Of a stretch of 16,605 nt of DNA, positions 1-7,066 are shown in pieces (position 1 is the stretch's first letter; each line of letters starts with the position of its first letter). The position numbers and the translations under genes are program-made. The notes under the pieces are model-generated. The model did not search any database. It was not told where the DNA came from and saw only the letters and a list, made by a program, of their open reading frames with translations. Origin of the DNA: JAGLSB01 sp023135955 (lineage in GTDB: Bacteria; Bacteroidota; Bacteroidia; Bacteroidales; GCA-2748055); NCBI GenBank assembly GCA_030673645.1, contig DAOVIO010000086.1, forward strand, positions 1 to 16,605. Direction: 5' to 3'.

Positions 1-1
1 A

Positions 2-1891
2 AAATATATGCAATGGCGCCTTGATGGAGTAGAAATCTCCAGCCCTTATCACATGGACGATCAGAATGCAGCCTATGGTGCATTGACAGCACTTAACAAA
101 AGCTTACTAACATCTTCCGATTTTTATACAGGTGCTTTCTCCCCGGAGTACGGTAATGTTTTATCCAATATTATGGATATGAAATTTCGCTCCGGGAATA
201 ACGAAAAAACAGAAGCTACTATTGGTGTAGGCTTAATGGGAACCGATGTGACAGTGGAGGGTCCTTTTAAAAAAGGTTATGCAGGTTCCTATCTGGTTAA
301 TTATAGATATTCCACCATTTCTTTGATGAAGGACTTAGGTTTGTTAGAGGGTGTGGAAGGAATTGTAAACTACCAGGATGCTACTTTTAAAGCTGTTTTC
401 CCTACCAAAAAGGCCGGAAGATTTTCTATTTTCGGCCTTGGAGGTTTGAGCGGATTCTCTTTTGCAAATGTTACTCCCGATGGCGTAGGTATACCAGGAG
501 AAGTTACCAATGCCTCAATTATTAAAGACTATGATAAAAGTTCAAATTTGTCAAATATTGGTATAAATCATGTCCTTTCGATTTCAAAAGCCAGTTATAT
601 CAAAACATCATTGTCGTATTCTGCAAATGGTTTTGATGATGATATTTATGAGAAAAATAGTATAAATACCAATCTGTTGGGACTAGAATATGATTCAGTA
701 AGTAACCGGGTACAAACTTATAGCAGCAAAATTGCAAACTCGTCATATCGGGGAGCAATAAGGTATAACAATAGAATAAACCCCAGAAATAAAATTATAT
801 TGGGAACCAAATACACACTCAGATTCTCCAATTATAATCAATACGCCTATAATGACAATTCTGAAACTCTGGTTAATGTTACAGATTTCAACAATAATGT
901 AAGTGCAATAAATAACTTTATAAGTTGGAAATTCAGTTTAACCGATAAAATAAGTTTTGTGTCAGGTCTTCATAATTCCAATGTTTTATTAAATAAAAAA
1001 AATACACTGGAACCAAGGCTTGCTGTTAACTGGGCAATAAATAATTCCAGCTCGATACGAGCAGGATATGGCAAACACAGTACAACCGAAAGCGTACATA
1101 ATTATTTTACAAAAGTGCATCTACCCAACGGGAGTTATACCGAACCCAATAAAAACCTGGATTTGTTAATGGCCGATCACTATGTATTCAGTTTACAAAA
1201 ACGCTTTACCGAAAATCTTTTGGCTAAGATTGAAATATATTACCAGCACTTGTATAATTTACCTGTCGAGAATAATGACACAAGTTATTATGCTACGATA
1301 AATGAGGGCACTAACTACAGATATGTTCCTCTGGTAAATCAGGGAGTGGGGAAAAACTACGGCTTAGAATTTACACTGGAACGCTTCTTCGATAACGATT
1401 ATTATGTATTATTTAACAGTAGCCTGTACGAATCAAAATATAAAACATTGGAAGGAGTATGGAGAAATACGATGTACAATGGCAATTACATTATCAATTT
1501 ATTATATGGAAAAGAATTTAAAAATTTGGGTAAAAAACAGAATAAGATACTGGCAATTAATGCAAAAGCGTTTTTTGGCGGAGGCCAAAGATACATTCCG
1601 CTATTGAGGGATGAACAGGGAAATGTAGCTGTTGACCCGGAAAATAATATGTATTGGGATTACGAAAAAGCATTCGACAATAAATTAGTCCATGTGTACA
1701 ATGTAAATTTATCTATCAGTTACAAAATAAACAGATTAAAATCGACGCATGAAATATTTCTCGACTTAATGAATATTGTTAAAAGCGATGCCCATTTATC
1801 AGAATACTATGACGAAAGCCAACCCAATAAAATTGGATATGGAAAACAAATGATGTTTCTTCCAAATATAATGTACAGGCTTTATTTTTAA
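2..1891 (+). CDS. TonB-dependent receptor-like outer-membrane protein, C-terminal part (5' end outside window)
   Basis: The reading frame is already open at the left edge, so the ATG at position 8 is an internal methionine and the true start lies upstream. The first visible residues (QWRLDGVEISSPYH, then a segment containing SPEYGNVLSNIMDMKFR) match the end of the plug domain of Bacteroidota TonB-linked receptors that carry an N-terminal carboxypeptidase-regulatory-like domain. The remaining roughly 550 residues alternate short aromatic-rich strands with polar loops, as expected of a 22-strand outer-membrane beta-barrel, and the chain ends in YRLYF, a C-terminal Phe typical of proteins inserted by the BAM complex. 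Such proteins import ligands across the outer membrane using TonB/ExbBD energy. The substrate cannot be read from the sequence. No SusD-like gene follows, which argues against a SusCD glycan pair. Family assignment is firm; function beyond it is inference. Confidence 0.87.
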   Translation, partial: KYMQWRLDGVEISSPYHMDDQNAAYGALTALNKSLLTSSDFYTGAFSPEYGNVLSNIMDMKFRSGNNEKTEATIGVGLMGTDVTVEGPFKKGYAGSYLVNYRYSTISLMKDLGLLEGVEGIVNYQDATFKAVFPTKKAGRFSIFGLGGLSGFSFANVTPDGVGIPGEVTNASIIKDYDKSSNLSNIGINHVLSISKASYIKTSLSYSANGFDDDIYEKNSINTNLLGLEYDSVSNRVQTYSSKIANSSYRGAIRYNNRINPRNKIILGTKYTLRFSNYNQYAYNDNSETLVNVTDFNNNVSAINNFISWKFSLTDKISFVSGLHNSNVLLNKKNTLEPRLAVNWAINNSSSIRAGYGKHSTTESVHNYFTKVHLPNGSYTEPNKNLDLLMADHYVFSLQKRFTENLLAKIEIYYQHLYNLPVENNDTSYYATINEGTNYRYVPLVNQGVGKNYGLEFTLERFFDNDYYVLFNSSLYESKYKTLEGVWRNTMYNGNYIINLLYGKEFKNLGKKQNKILAINAKAFFGGGQRYIPLLRDEQGNVAVDPENNMYWDYEKAFDNKLVHVYNVNLSISYKINRLKSTHEIFLDLMNIVKSDAHLSEYYDESQPNKIGYGKQMMFLPNIMYRLYF

Positions 1892-2182
1892 TTGGTATAG
1901 ATAAACTATTGCATATTTATTGAATGAATTACGGAGAACAATTGTAAATCCTGTTTATTGAAAAACACACAATAATGATTCAAGTATAACCACACAGCTA
2001 TTTGTAAATTAAATATACAACTATCGTAAAAAATATTTACACTTATTTTCTGAATTAGAAAAGAACAGAATTGTAATATATCAGATATTCTATCACTTAG
2101 CCTTAATGGCAATGTATTTGTGATTTAATGGTAATTAAGATCTAAATATCGGTAATACTGACATACAAATGTTAGCTTTTAG
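1892..2182. other. Intergenic gap, no gene seen
   Basis: This AT-rich spacer of about 290 bases separates the receptor gene from the M23 gene. I find no convincing reading frame on either strand, no strong hairpin followed by a T-run and no RNA gene. It probably holds the 3' end of the receptor transcript and the promoter of the next transcription unit, but I cannot point to a convincing Bacteroidota -33/-7 promoter pair. Confidence 0.5.
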
Positions 2183-3313
2183 ATGAAGAGAAACACAGCA
2201 ACTATGAAGAAGATATTATTAGGGATTCTTATGATTTATGCATTAACTAATTTGAGTGCTCAGCCCAAAATGGTTATTCCTTTTGAACCACAAATTTTTA
2301 ATGGAGTCAATCGAACAAGTCTTGTTTATGAGATTCATCTAAAAGACAGCCTGAATAGAAATATTGAGATTGAGGAATTTAAAGTACAGAGTAAGAATAC
2401 CTTGCTTTTATTCGATTCCGAATTTATCAGTTATGATTTTAGGGTTGATACAAATAGGTTTATAAAAAACATTTGGATAGACGTAGATACATTACCTGCA
2501 GTTATCACAAATATATTAAAATGTAGTATTGGCGGGAAAGAATTTGTCATTGAAAAAGAAATGACGATCAAAGATAGAGATTTGTTAATGATTCGACCTC
2601 CCATTAATGAAGGCTCTTGGTTTATTGCAGGTGGTCCAGGTGACAGTTCTTATCACAGAGTATTTTCGCAAAAAATTCAAAGTAAATATGAAACTGCCCT
2701 GGATGGATTTATATTAGGATATTGCAATCAACGTTTTGCAATTGATTGGATTGGAACAAATGACAAGGGACAGTTTTATAAAAATGATGGAAGAACAAAT
2801 GAAGATTTTTATGGATATAGTAAGGACATTGTTGCTGTTGCCGATGGCGAGGTAATATGGATTAGAGATGGAATTCCTGATTATATTCCACCTAACTATC
2901 CAGATTCAATCTATGCGGCTGAAACTGCTCTTGGAAATTGTATTTTGCTAGATATTGGTGATAATATTGTTGCCTTTTATGCTCACTTAAAACCAGAATC
3001 AATTAGAGTTAGATTAGGAGATAAAGTAAAAGAAGGAGATATAATTGGCAAATTAGGAAACTCAGGACCTTCAACCGGGCCACATTTACATTTTGATTTA
3101 AGAAAGAGAATTATTGAACCATTTACAAGTGGGTTGAATAGGTATTATGCCCAGTCTGTAGCATATGTATTTAATTCATATGAACTGATAGGAACTGGAA
3201 TAGATGATAATGAGGATGGTGAGCTTGAAATAATAGAAAAGAATATAATTATAGTAAATCAAAAACTACCTGAATCAAATGAGATTATTATTAGTCACGG
3301 AAAAAATTACTAA
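2183..3313 (+). CDS. Exported M23-family (LytM-type) metallopeptidase homologue
   Basis: M23 peptidases cleave peptide cross-links in peptidoglycan with a single zinc. The C-terminal half (about residues 180-310, numbered from 2183) carries the fold: QRFAIDW with Asp188, ADGEVIWIRDGIP, YAHL with His268, and the HxH motif PHLHFD (His301, His303). The first zinc ligand is unusual: the classical HxxxD motif has Arg184 where His is expected. As I recall, a subfamily of M23 proteins shares this RFAIDW form together with a GYG...VAVADG...RDGIP block, so this is probably a subfamily trait and not decay; a His near residue 157 could substitute. The N-terminal 150 residues look like a beta-rich domain. 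The second Met (position 2204), giving MKKILLGILMIYALTNLSAQ, is a better start because it begins a clean signal peptide cleaved before Gln. An alpha/beta hydrolase gene follows 35 bases later, so co-transcription is likely. Confidence 0.85.
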   Translation: MKRNTATMKKILLGILMIYALTNLSAQPKMVIPFEPQIFNGVNRTSLVYEIHLKDSLNRNIEIEEFKVQSKNTLLLFDSEFISYDFRVDTNRFIKNIWIDVDTLPAVITNILKCSIGGKEFVIEKEMTIKDRDLLMIRPPINEGSWFIAGGPGDSSYHRVFSQKIQSKYETALDGFILGYCNQRFAIDWIGTNDKGQFYKNDGRTNEDFYGYSKDIVAVADGEVIWIRDGIPDYIPPNYPDSIYAAETALGNCILLDIGDNIVAFYAHLKPESIRVRLGDKVKEGDIIGKLGNSGPSTGPHLHFDLRKRIIEPFTSGLNRYYAQSVAYVFNSYELIGTGIDDNEDGELEIIEKNIIIVNQKLPESNEIIISHGKNY

Positions 3314-3348
3314 AGCCATCACGCGATAGCACCAATTAAACTACAACA

Positions 3349-4383
3349 ATGCATAAACTAATATTTCTAGGATTAATTTTTAATATGACTATTTGTTATT
3401 CGCAAAATGTCATAGAAGTTGAGCAACCTAAAATATCTGATGAAATTGAGATTCTATTTGCTGAACTAAAAGCAAATAGTGATGCTGGATTTTATAAAAG
3501 CATTGAAATTCTTGAGCAAGGGTTAAAGCAAGCAAAGAGTGATTTTGAGACTTATAAAATTGTCTTAAACCTTGGATTTCTTTATACAAAAACAGAGCAA
3601 TTTGATAAGTGCCTGGATACGTGGATTGCAGCAAATAAAAAGGGGATTTGTTTTAATTTTATGGTAAGTGACAATCCTTACCCATCTTATTTATCAGAAT
3701 ATAAAAACAATAAAAGATTCACTGATTTTATTAAAAGAAACGACTCTCTTCTAGTAGATATATCAAAAGATGCAAAGGCTGAATATTTTGTAAATCTTCC
3801 TGCAAAGTATGATAAATCACAAAAGTATCCTTTGATAATAATACTGCATGGAGGTTATGGCAGCTATTATAGAACCTTTGAAAATTGGCAATCTGATTTG
3901 ATTCAAGATAATTTTATATCTGTTTATCCACAAGGACGAGAAATGAAAGCTTCCTTTACTCGCAGATATGGAAAAAATGGTATTGAAGACATTAGCCAAA
4001 TATATAATCAAGTAATTACAAAATATTCAGTCGATACTACATCTTTAATTCTTGCTGGACAATCTGCAGGTGGTGCAATGTCATTAGGATTAGTAAACAA
4101 TGGCTTATTAACCAAAGGATTATTACTAGCTTTTCCGGTTAAACCAAGAAGCTTTGATATAAAAAGGGCTGAGAGTCTTAAAGAGTCCTCCGTAAGAGTT
4201 GTTATGATTTGTGGAGAGCAAGATAAAACTTTTTACCCTGGCCAGTTAGAATTATCAAGCTTACTGGATAGTGCAGAAGTTGATAATAAATTTATTTCAT
4301 ACCCCAATTTAGGACATGGATTTCCAGATGATTTCAAATTTCAAATTGACCAGGGATTGATATTTATACTTGATGCTAAATGA
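3349..4383 (+). CDS. Exported alpha/beta hydrolase (esterase/carboxylesterase-like) with N-terminal helical domain
   Basis: A signal peptide (MHKLIFLGLIFNMTICYSQ) is followed by about 100 mainly helical residues with a TPR-like stretch (YKIVLNLGFLYTKTEQFDKC). From about residue 140 the sequence is an alpha/beta hydrolase: strand YPLIIILHGGYG with the oxyanion-loop HGG, nucleophile elbow GQSAGGA (Ser239), acid in GEQDKTF (Asp292) and base in LGHGF (His323). The full Ser-Asp-His triad is therefore present and in the right order, so the enzyme is probably active as a periplasmic or surface hydrolase. The domain resembles the phospholipase/carboxylesterase and poly-hydroxybutyrate-depolymerase-like groups. 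The substrate is unknown; esters and small peptides are both possible. The gene sits between the M23 homologue and the FGE-like gene with gaps of 35 and 23 bases, which suggests one transcript. Confidence 0.85.
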   Translation: MHKLIFLGLIFNMTICYSQNVIEVEQPKISDEIEILFAELKANSDAGFYKSIEILEQGLKQAKSDFETYKIVLNLGFLYTKTEQFDKCLDTWIAANKKGICFNFMVSDNPYPSYLSEYKNNKRFTDFIKRNDSLLVDISKDAKAEYFVNLPAKYDKSQKYPLIIILHGGYGSYYRTFENWQSDLIQDNFISVYPQGREMKASFTRRYGKNGIEDISQIYNQVITKYSVDTTSLILAGQSAGGAMSLGLVNNGLLTKGLLLAFPVKPRSFDIKRAESLKESSVRVVMICGEQDKTFYPGQLELSSLLDSAEVDNKFISYPNLGHGFPDDFKFQIDQGLIFILDAK

Positions 4384-4406
4384 CAATAAATGGTAATTAG
4401 AATTTT

Positions 4407-5153
4407 ATGAAAAGGAAAATATCGATATTAGTATTATCAATAATTTCTACTGTTGCGATTGCTCAGCAATATCCTGATATGACACTTGTGCCCGGAGGAG
4501 AATTTTTAATGGGAAAGGATCTCAAAAACGGATTAGGTTTTAGTCCTGTTCACGAAGTAAAAGTCGATTCATTCTACATTGATAAATATGAGGTTACTAA
4601 TAAAGATTATTTGGAATTTTGTCAAGAAACTGGACACAAGTTACCTGAATTTTGGAATATAGATATTTTTAAAAGTGGAGAAAATTATTTGACTTATCCC
4701 GTTGTTGGTGTAAGTTTTAGTGATGCAAAAAAGTATACTGAATGGGCAGGGAAACGTCTGCCAACAGAAGCCGAATGGGAATACTCAGCAAGAGGTGGAT
4801 TGGCAGGAAAGGATTTTCCCAATGGAGATGTTTGGACAAAAGAAATAGCAAAACAAGATAACATAGCTTGGGAAAATATGATTGAAACAGTTGGCAGCTA
4901 TGATGCTAATGGATACGGATTATATGACATGGCAGGAAATGTTTGGGAATGGGTTGCTGATAGACATTCTGAAACTTATTACAAAGAAAGTGAATATGAT
5001 AATCCTAAAGGTCCGGATAATGGTTCAAACAGAGTAATTAGAGGTGGAAGCTGGCACTCTGGGGAAATGTGCAAAAAAGTATTTTACCGTAAAGGATTAA
5101 TTAGTAATTGGAATGACTTTGCAGTTGGATTCCGGTGTGTAAGAGAATTATAA
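4407..5153 (+). CDS. Exported FGE-sulfatase (SUMF1/formylglycine-generating-enzyme fold) domain protein
   Basis: After a signal peptide (MKRKISILVLSIISTVAIAQ) almost the whole 248-residue chain is one FGE-sulfatase domain. Landmarks in order are LVPGGEFLMG, the FYIDKYEVTNKDYLEFC block, RLPTEAEWEYSARGG, YGLYDMAGNVWEWVADR, RVIRGGSW and the C-terminal GFRCVREL. True formylglycine-generating enzymes use two cysteines spaced C-x4-C shortly after the GGS motif. Here the equivalent stretch reads GGSWHSGEMCKKVFYR: the first position is Ser and the only Cys is off register. No sulfatase gene is visible nearby. I therefore do not call it a sulfatase activator. The same fold is reused in other roles (EgtB-type oxidases, PvdO, GldK-like gliding and T9SS components, C-type-lectin-like binding), and this small stand-alone secreted version has no assigned role. 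It is the last gene of the closely spaced run starting at 2183. Confidence 0.88.
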   Translation: MKRKISILVLSIISTVAIAQQYPDMTLVPGGEFLMGKDLKNGLGFSPVHEVKVDSFYIDKYEVTNKDYLEFCQETGHKLPEFWNIDIFKSGENYLTYPVVGVSFSDAKKYTEWAGKRLPTEAEWEYSARGGLAGKDFPNGDVWTKEIAKQDNIAWENMIETVGSYDANGYGLYDMAGNVWEWVADRHSETYYKESEYDNPKGPDNGSNRVIRGGSWHSGEMCKKVFYRKGLISNWNDFAVGFRCVREL

Positions 5154-5216
5154 TGAATTAAAAAATTAAAATGCCAGCAGTTAATTCAAGATTATGAGAT
5201 TAAATAGAAAATTCAA

Positions 5217-5942
5217 ATGAAAAACTACAGAATGAATGCAGTGATGGCTGGTGTCCTATACTTCTTAGGGACAGTCTTTGGGGTTGCAAGTACAGTTGTT
5301 GGCGGTGAAGTGATTTCTTCAATCGTTACCAATAAACCACTTTCTGGAATGGATTTACTGGATCTCGTTGCCAGCAATTCGTTCCAGATTACCGGGGGCT
5401 CATTTTTAATTCTCATGATGGGAATATCACTGGTGGCGATGACAATTTTCCTGTACCCTATCTTCAAAAAAGATAGCGAAGTACTGGCAACAGGTATGTT
5501 GCTTTTTCGTGGAGCACTAGAGGGTGCCTATTATTTTATTTCAACTTTAGGGTTTTTAATACTTGTTTTACTTGCAAATGAATATGTGGTGACAGGAGCT
5601 GATTCAACTCCTTTACAATCTATGGGCAATGTCATCTATCAATTCCAAAGCCAAATCGGTTCAGTTGGCACCATCTTTTTTCTTATTGGAGCTACCTGTT
5701 TATACATTTCCTTCTACCGTACACGATTGATTCCCCGATGGCTATCAGTCTGGGGGCTAATCGGTGTGGTTCCATATATGACTTATGCCCTGTTGCACTT
5801 CTTCCACATAAATATCGGCTTAGGGTTTTATTTACAAATGGTGTTAGCGCCACAGGAAATGGTAATGGCACTTTGGCTAATTATCAAGGGATTCGATCAT
5901 GCGGCTATCAACAAGCTAATGGCTGAGAGGTGTTATTCCTGA
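5217..5942 (+). CDS. DUF4386-family integral membrane protein
   Basis: The 241-residue protein has about six hydrophobic segments (roughly residues 8-30, 55-80, 92-120, 145-168, 175-198 and 203-225) and the AGVLYFLGTVFGV opening that I associate with the DUF4386 family, a group of inner-membrane proteins with no known function. It has no cleavable signal peptide and is the only predicted polytopic inner-membrane protein in the window. Its DNA appears richer in G and C than the neighbouring genes by eye, which may mean separate acquisition. The family-like part ends around KGFDHAAINKLMAE. The last codons (reading RCYS, then stop) overlap, in another frame, a sequence that reads as the C-terminus of an S41 peptidase, so the stop codon appears to have been borrowed from a recombination junction. 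Spacing from the upstream FGE-like gene is 63 bases. Confidence 0.85.
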   Translation: MKNYRMNAVMAGVLYFLGTVFGVASTVVGGEVISSIVTNKPLSGMDLLDLVASNSFQITGGSFLILMMGISLVAMTIFLYPIFKKDSEVLATGMLLFRGALEGAYYFISTLGFLILVLLANEYVVTGADSTPLQSMGNVIYQFQSQIGSVGTIFFLIGATCLYISFYRTRLIPRWLSVWGLIGVVPYMTYALLHFFHINIGLGFYLQMVLAPQEMVMALWLIIKGFDHAAINKLMAERCYS

Positions 5943-6042
5943 CTTTAAAGTTGGGCCTACATATTTAGATATGATTAGCGGATACGATAAAGTTCTGAAT
6001 TATACCTATTGGTTAATTGATGAAAATATAACTACTTACTGC
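5920..6042 (+). pseudogene. Remnant of the C-terminus of an S41 (C-terminal processing type) peptidase gene
   Basis: In the +1 frame relative to the DUF4386 gene, and overlapping its last codons, the DNA reads RGVIPDFKVGPT, then YLDMISGYDKVLNY, then TYWLIDEN. This closely resembles the C-terminal end of Bacteroidota S41 peptidases, where a GVIPD.xVxPT segment is followed by an (S/K)GxDxVLxYTLxLI helix. There is no start codon and the frame is blocked upstream by a stop at 5917-5919, so only about 40 codons of the donor gene survive. Downstream the frame runs directly into a GC-rich palindromic repeat and ends at a TAA at 6100-6102. I interpret it as a scar from a deletion or recombination that replaced most of an S41 gene with the DUF4386 gene. 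The identification rests on motif recognition alone. Confidence 0.6.
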
Positions 6043-6147
6043 CCCCCTCCAACCTCCCCCCTAAAGGGTGGAGGCTCTCCCTTCGATGAAATTCATCAAT
6101 AAGCGACAATCTATTCCCTCTCCTTTAGGGGAGGGTTAGGGAGGGGT
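6042..6147. repeat. GC-rich palindromic extragenic repeat (REP/MITE-like)
   Basis: The left arm (about 6042-6073) contains cccctccaacctcccccc and then ctaaagggtggag. The right arm (about 6115-6147) contains ctcctttaggggagggttag and then ggagggg. They are imperfect reverse complements over roughly 28 bases, separated by about 40 bases. The loop contains a smaller inverted repeat, gatgaa/ttcatc at 6085-6097. The composition contrasts sharply with the AT-rich surroundings. Palindromes with a ctaaaggg core are common between genes in Bacteroidota. It could be a non-autonomous mobile element or could act as a two-way terminator; no transposase is nearby. Confidence 0.75.
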
Positions 6148-6167
6148 AATGGAGATGGAAATAAAAG

Positions 6168-6201
6168 GAATAATGAATGTCGATTAACGAATAATGAATG
6201 T
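6168..6201. repeat. Short direct repeat, two copies of a 13-base unit
   Basis: The 13-base unit gaataatgaatgt occurs exactly at 6168-6180 and 6189-6201, a period of 21 bases. The spacer (cgattaac) resembles related units often seen as degenerate intergenic tandem repeats in Bacteroidota. It lies just after the palindromic repeat and 35 bases before the next start codon, so it is part of the same patch of repetitive DNA. No function can be assigned. Confidence 0.6.
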
Positions 6202-6236
6202 GGAAGTAAAGAACTTAAATCTTAAAATTTATTGAC

Positions 6237-6944
6237 ATGAAAAGACAAGTTGTTATTTTATTAGTATTTGGATTATTAGTTGGCAATATTCAGGCTCAAC
6301 GTTTGGTTGGTTTTGGAGGAAACGAATATTTAAAAGGCGAAATATTTTTTGAAGATGCTTCAGTCTTAAGCGGATATATTCAAGTTCCTAAACTTCCGTC
6401 TTCTCAGAAAGTGAATTTTAAAGAATCTGTAAAAGGAGAAAAACAGACAATAAAAATTCATGACATCAAGTCATTCATGGTCTATTCAGAATTAGGAGAC
6501 AATTATAGGTTTGAGAGTAACTATATAGACCAAAGTAAGAAAGCTGGAGTTAAACGTGTTACTAAATTCAGGATATTCTTGTTGGTAGACGTAAAAGGCT
6601 ATGGGAGTTTATATAAAATTGGTGATGAATACCGTACTGATAAAGATGGTACTTTATATCTGTATTCCTATAATGCAGGCGATGGTAGTGGCGTTGCTAA
6701 TTTCAGATATTATATAAAAAAACAAGGGGCTGAATATGCAGAGATATTTGAATATGAAAATCCTGTTAACGGCATTCTGCCAGATATTTCACGCAAATCT
6801 TTGATTAAATCAATGGAAGTACATCTGTCTGAACATCCTGAGTTAATAGAAAAAGTTAGGAATAAGGAATTAGATAAGATGGATTTAACAGAAATATTTA
6901 AACAATATAACGAATATATGACTCAACAAAAGGAAAAACTATAA
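6237..6944 (+). CDS. Exported protein of unknown function
   Basis: I do not recognise this 235-residue protein. It begins with a clear signal peptide (MKRQVVILLVFGLLVGNIQA) cleaved before Gln. The mature part is predicted to be beta-rich for about 150 residues: a strand-turn pattern (GEIFFEDASVLSGYIQVP, then IKIHDIKSFMVYSE) suggests a small beta-barrel or sandwich, as in many Bacteroidota hypothetical proteins that open with a 'gxixxxdGxxxxGyI' segment. The C-terminal 50 residues are charged and helical (LSEHPELIEKVRNKELDKMD onward) and contain no cysteine or obvious catalytic motif. A periplasmic location is most likely. It stands alone: the gap upstream holds the repeat patch and the gap downstream is 122 bases. 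A real gene on grounds of length, signal peptide and codon pattern; function unknown. Confidence 0.8.
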   Translation: MKRQVVILLVFGLLVGNIQAQRLVGFGGNEYLKGEIFFEDASVLSGYIQVPKLPSSQKVNFKESVKGEKQTIKIHDIKSFMVYSELGDNYRFESNYIDQSKKAGVKRVTKFRIFLLVDVKGYGSLYKIGDEYRTDKDGTLYLYSYNAGDGSGVANFRYYIKKQGAEYAEIFEYENPVNGILPDISRKSLIKSMEVHLSEHPELIEKVRNKELDKMDLTEIFKQYNEYMTQQKEKL

Positions 6945-7066
6945 CTAGAAATCTAACTTCTGGAATCATAAAAGTACGATAGCACAACATTAGCAAATTA
7001 AAAATTTAGATAACTTATAACATATGCTGAATAGATAATTATTCAACTTAAATATAAAATCTCAAT

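Noticed and set aside
8..10. ATG near the left edge as the start of the receptor gene
   Set aside because: The frame is open upstream and the first residues already belong to the plug domain, so the gene is cut by the window edge.
4407..5153. Sulfatase-maturing enzyme
   Set aside because: The paired catalytic cysteines are absent and no sulfatase is encoded nearby.
2..5153. Polysaccharide utilisation locus
   Set aside because: The receptor-like barrel has no SusD partner and there is no glycoside hydrolase, polysaccharide lyase or sulfatase in the window.
6042..6201. CRISPR array or attachment site
   Set aside because: There are only two arms and one short duplicated unit, with no regularly spaced identical repeats, no cas genes and no integrase.
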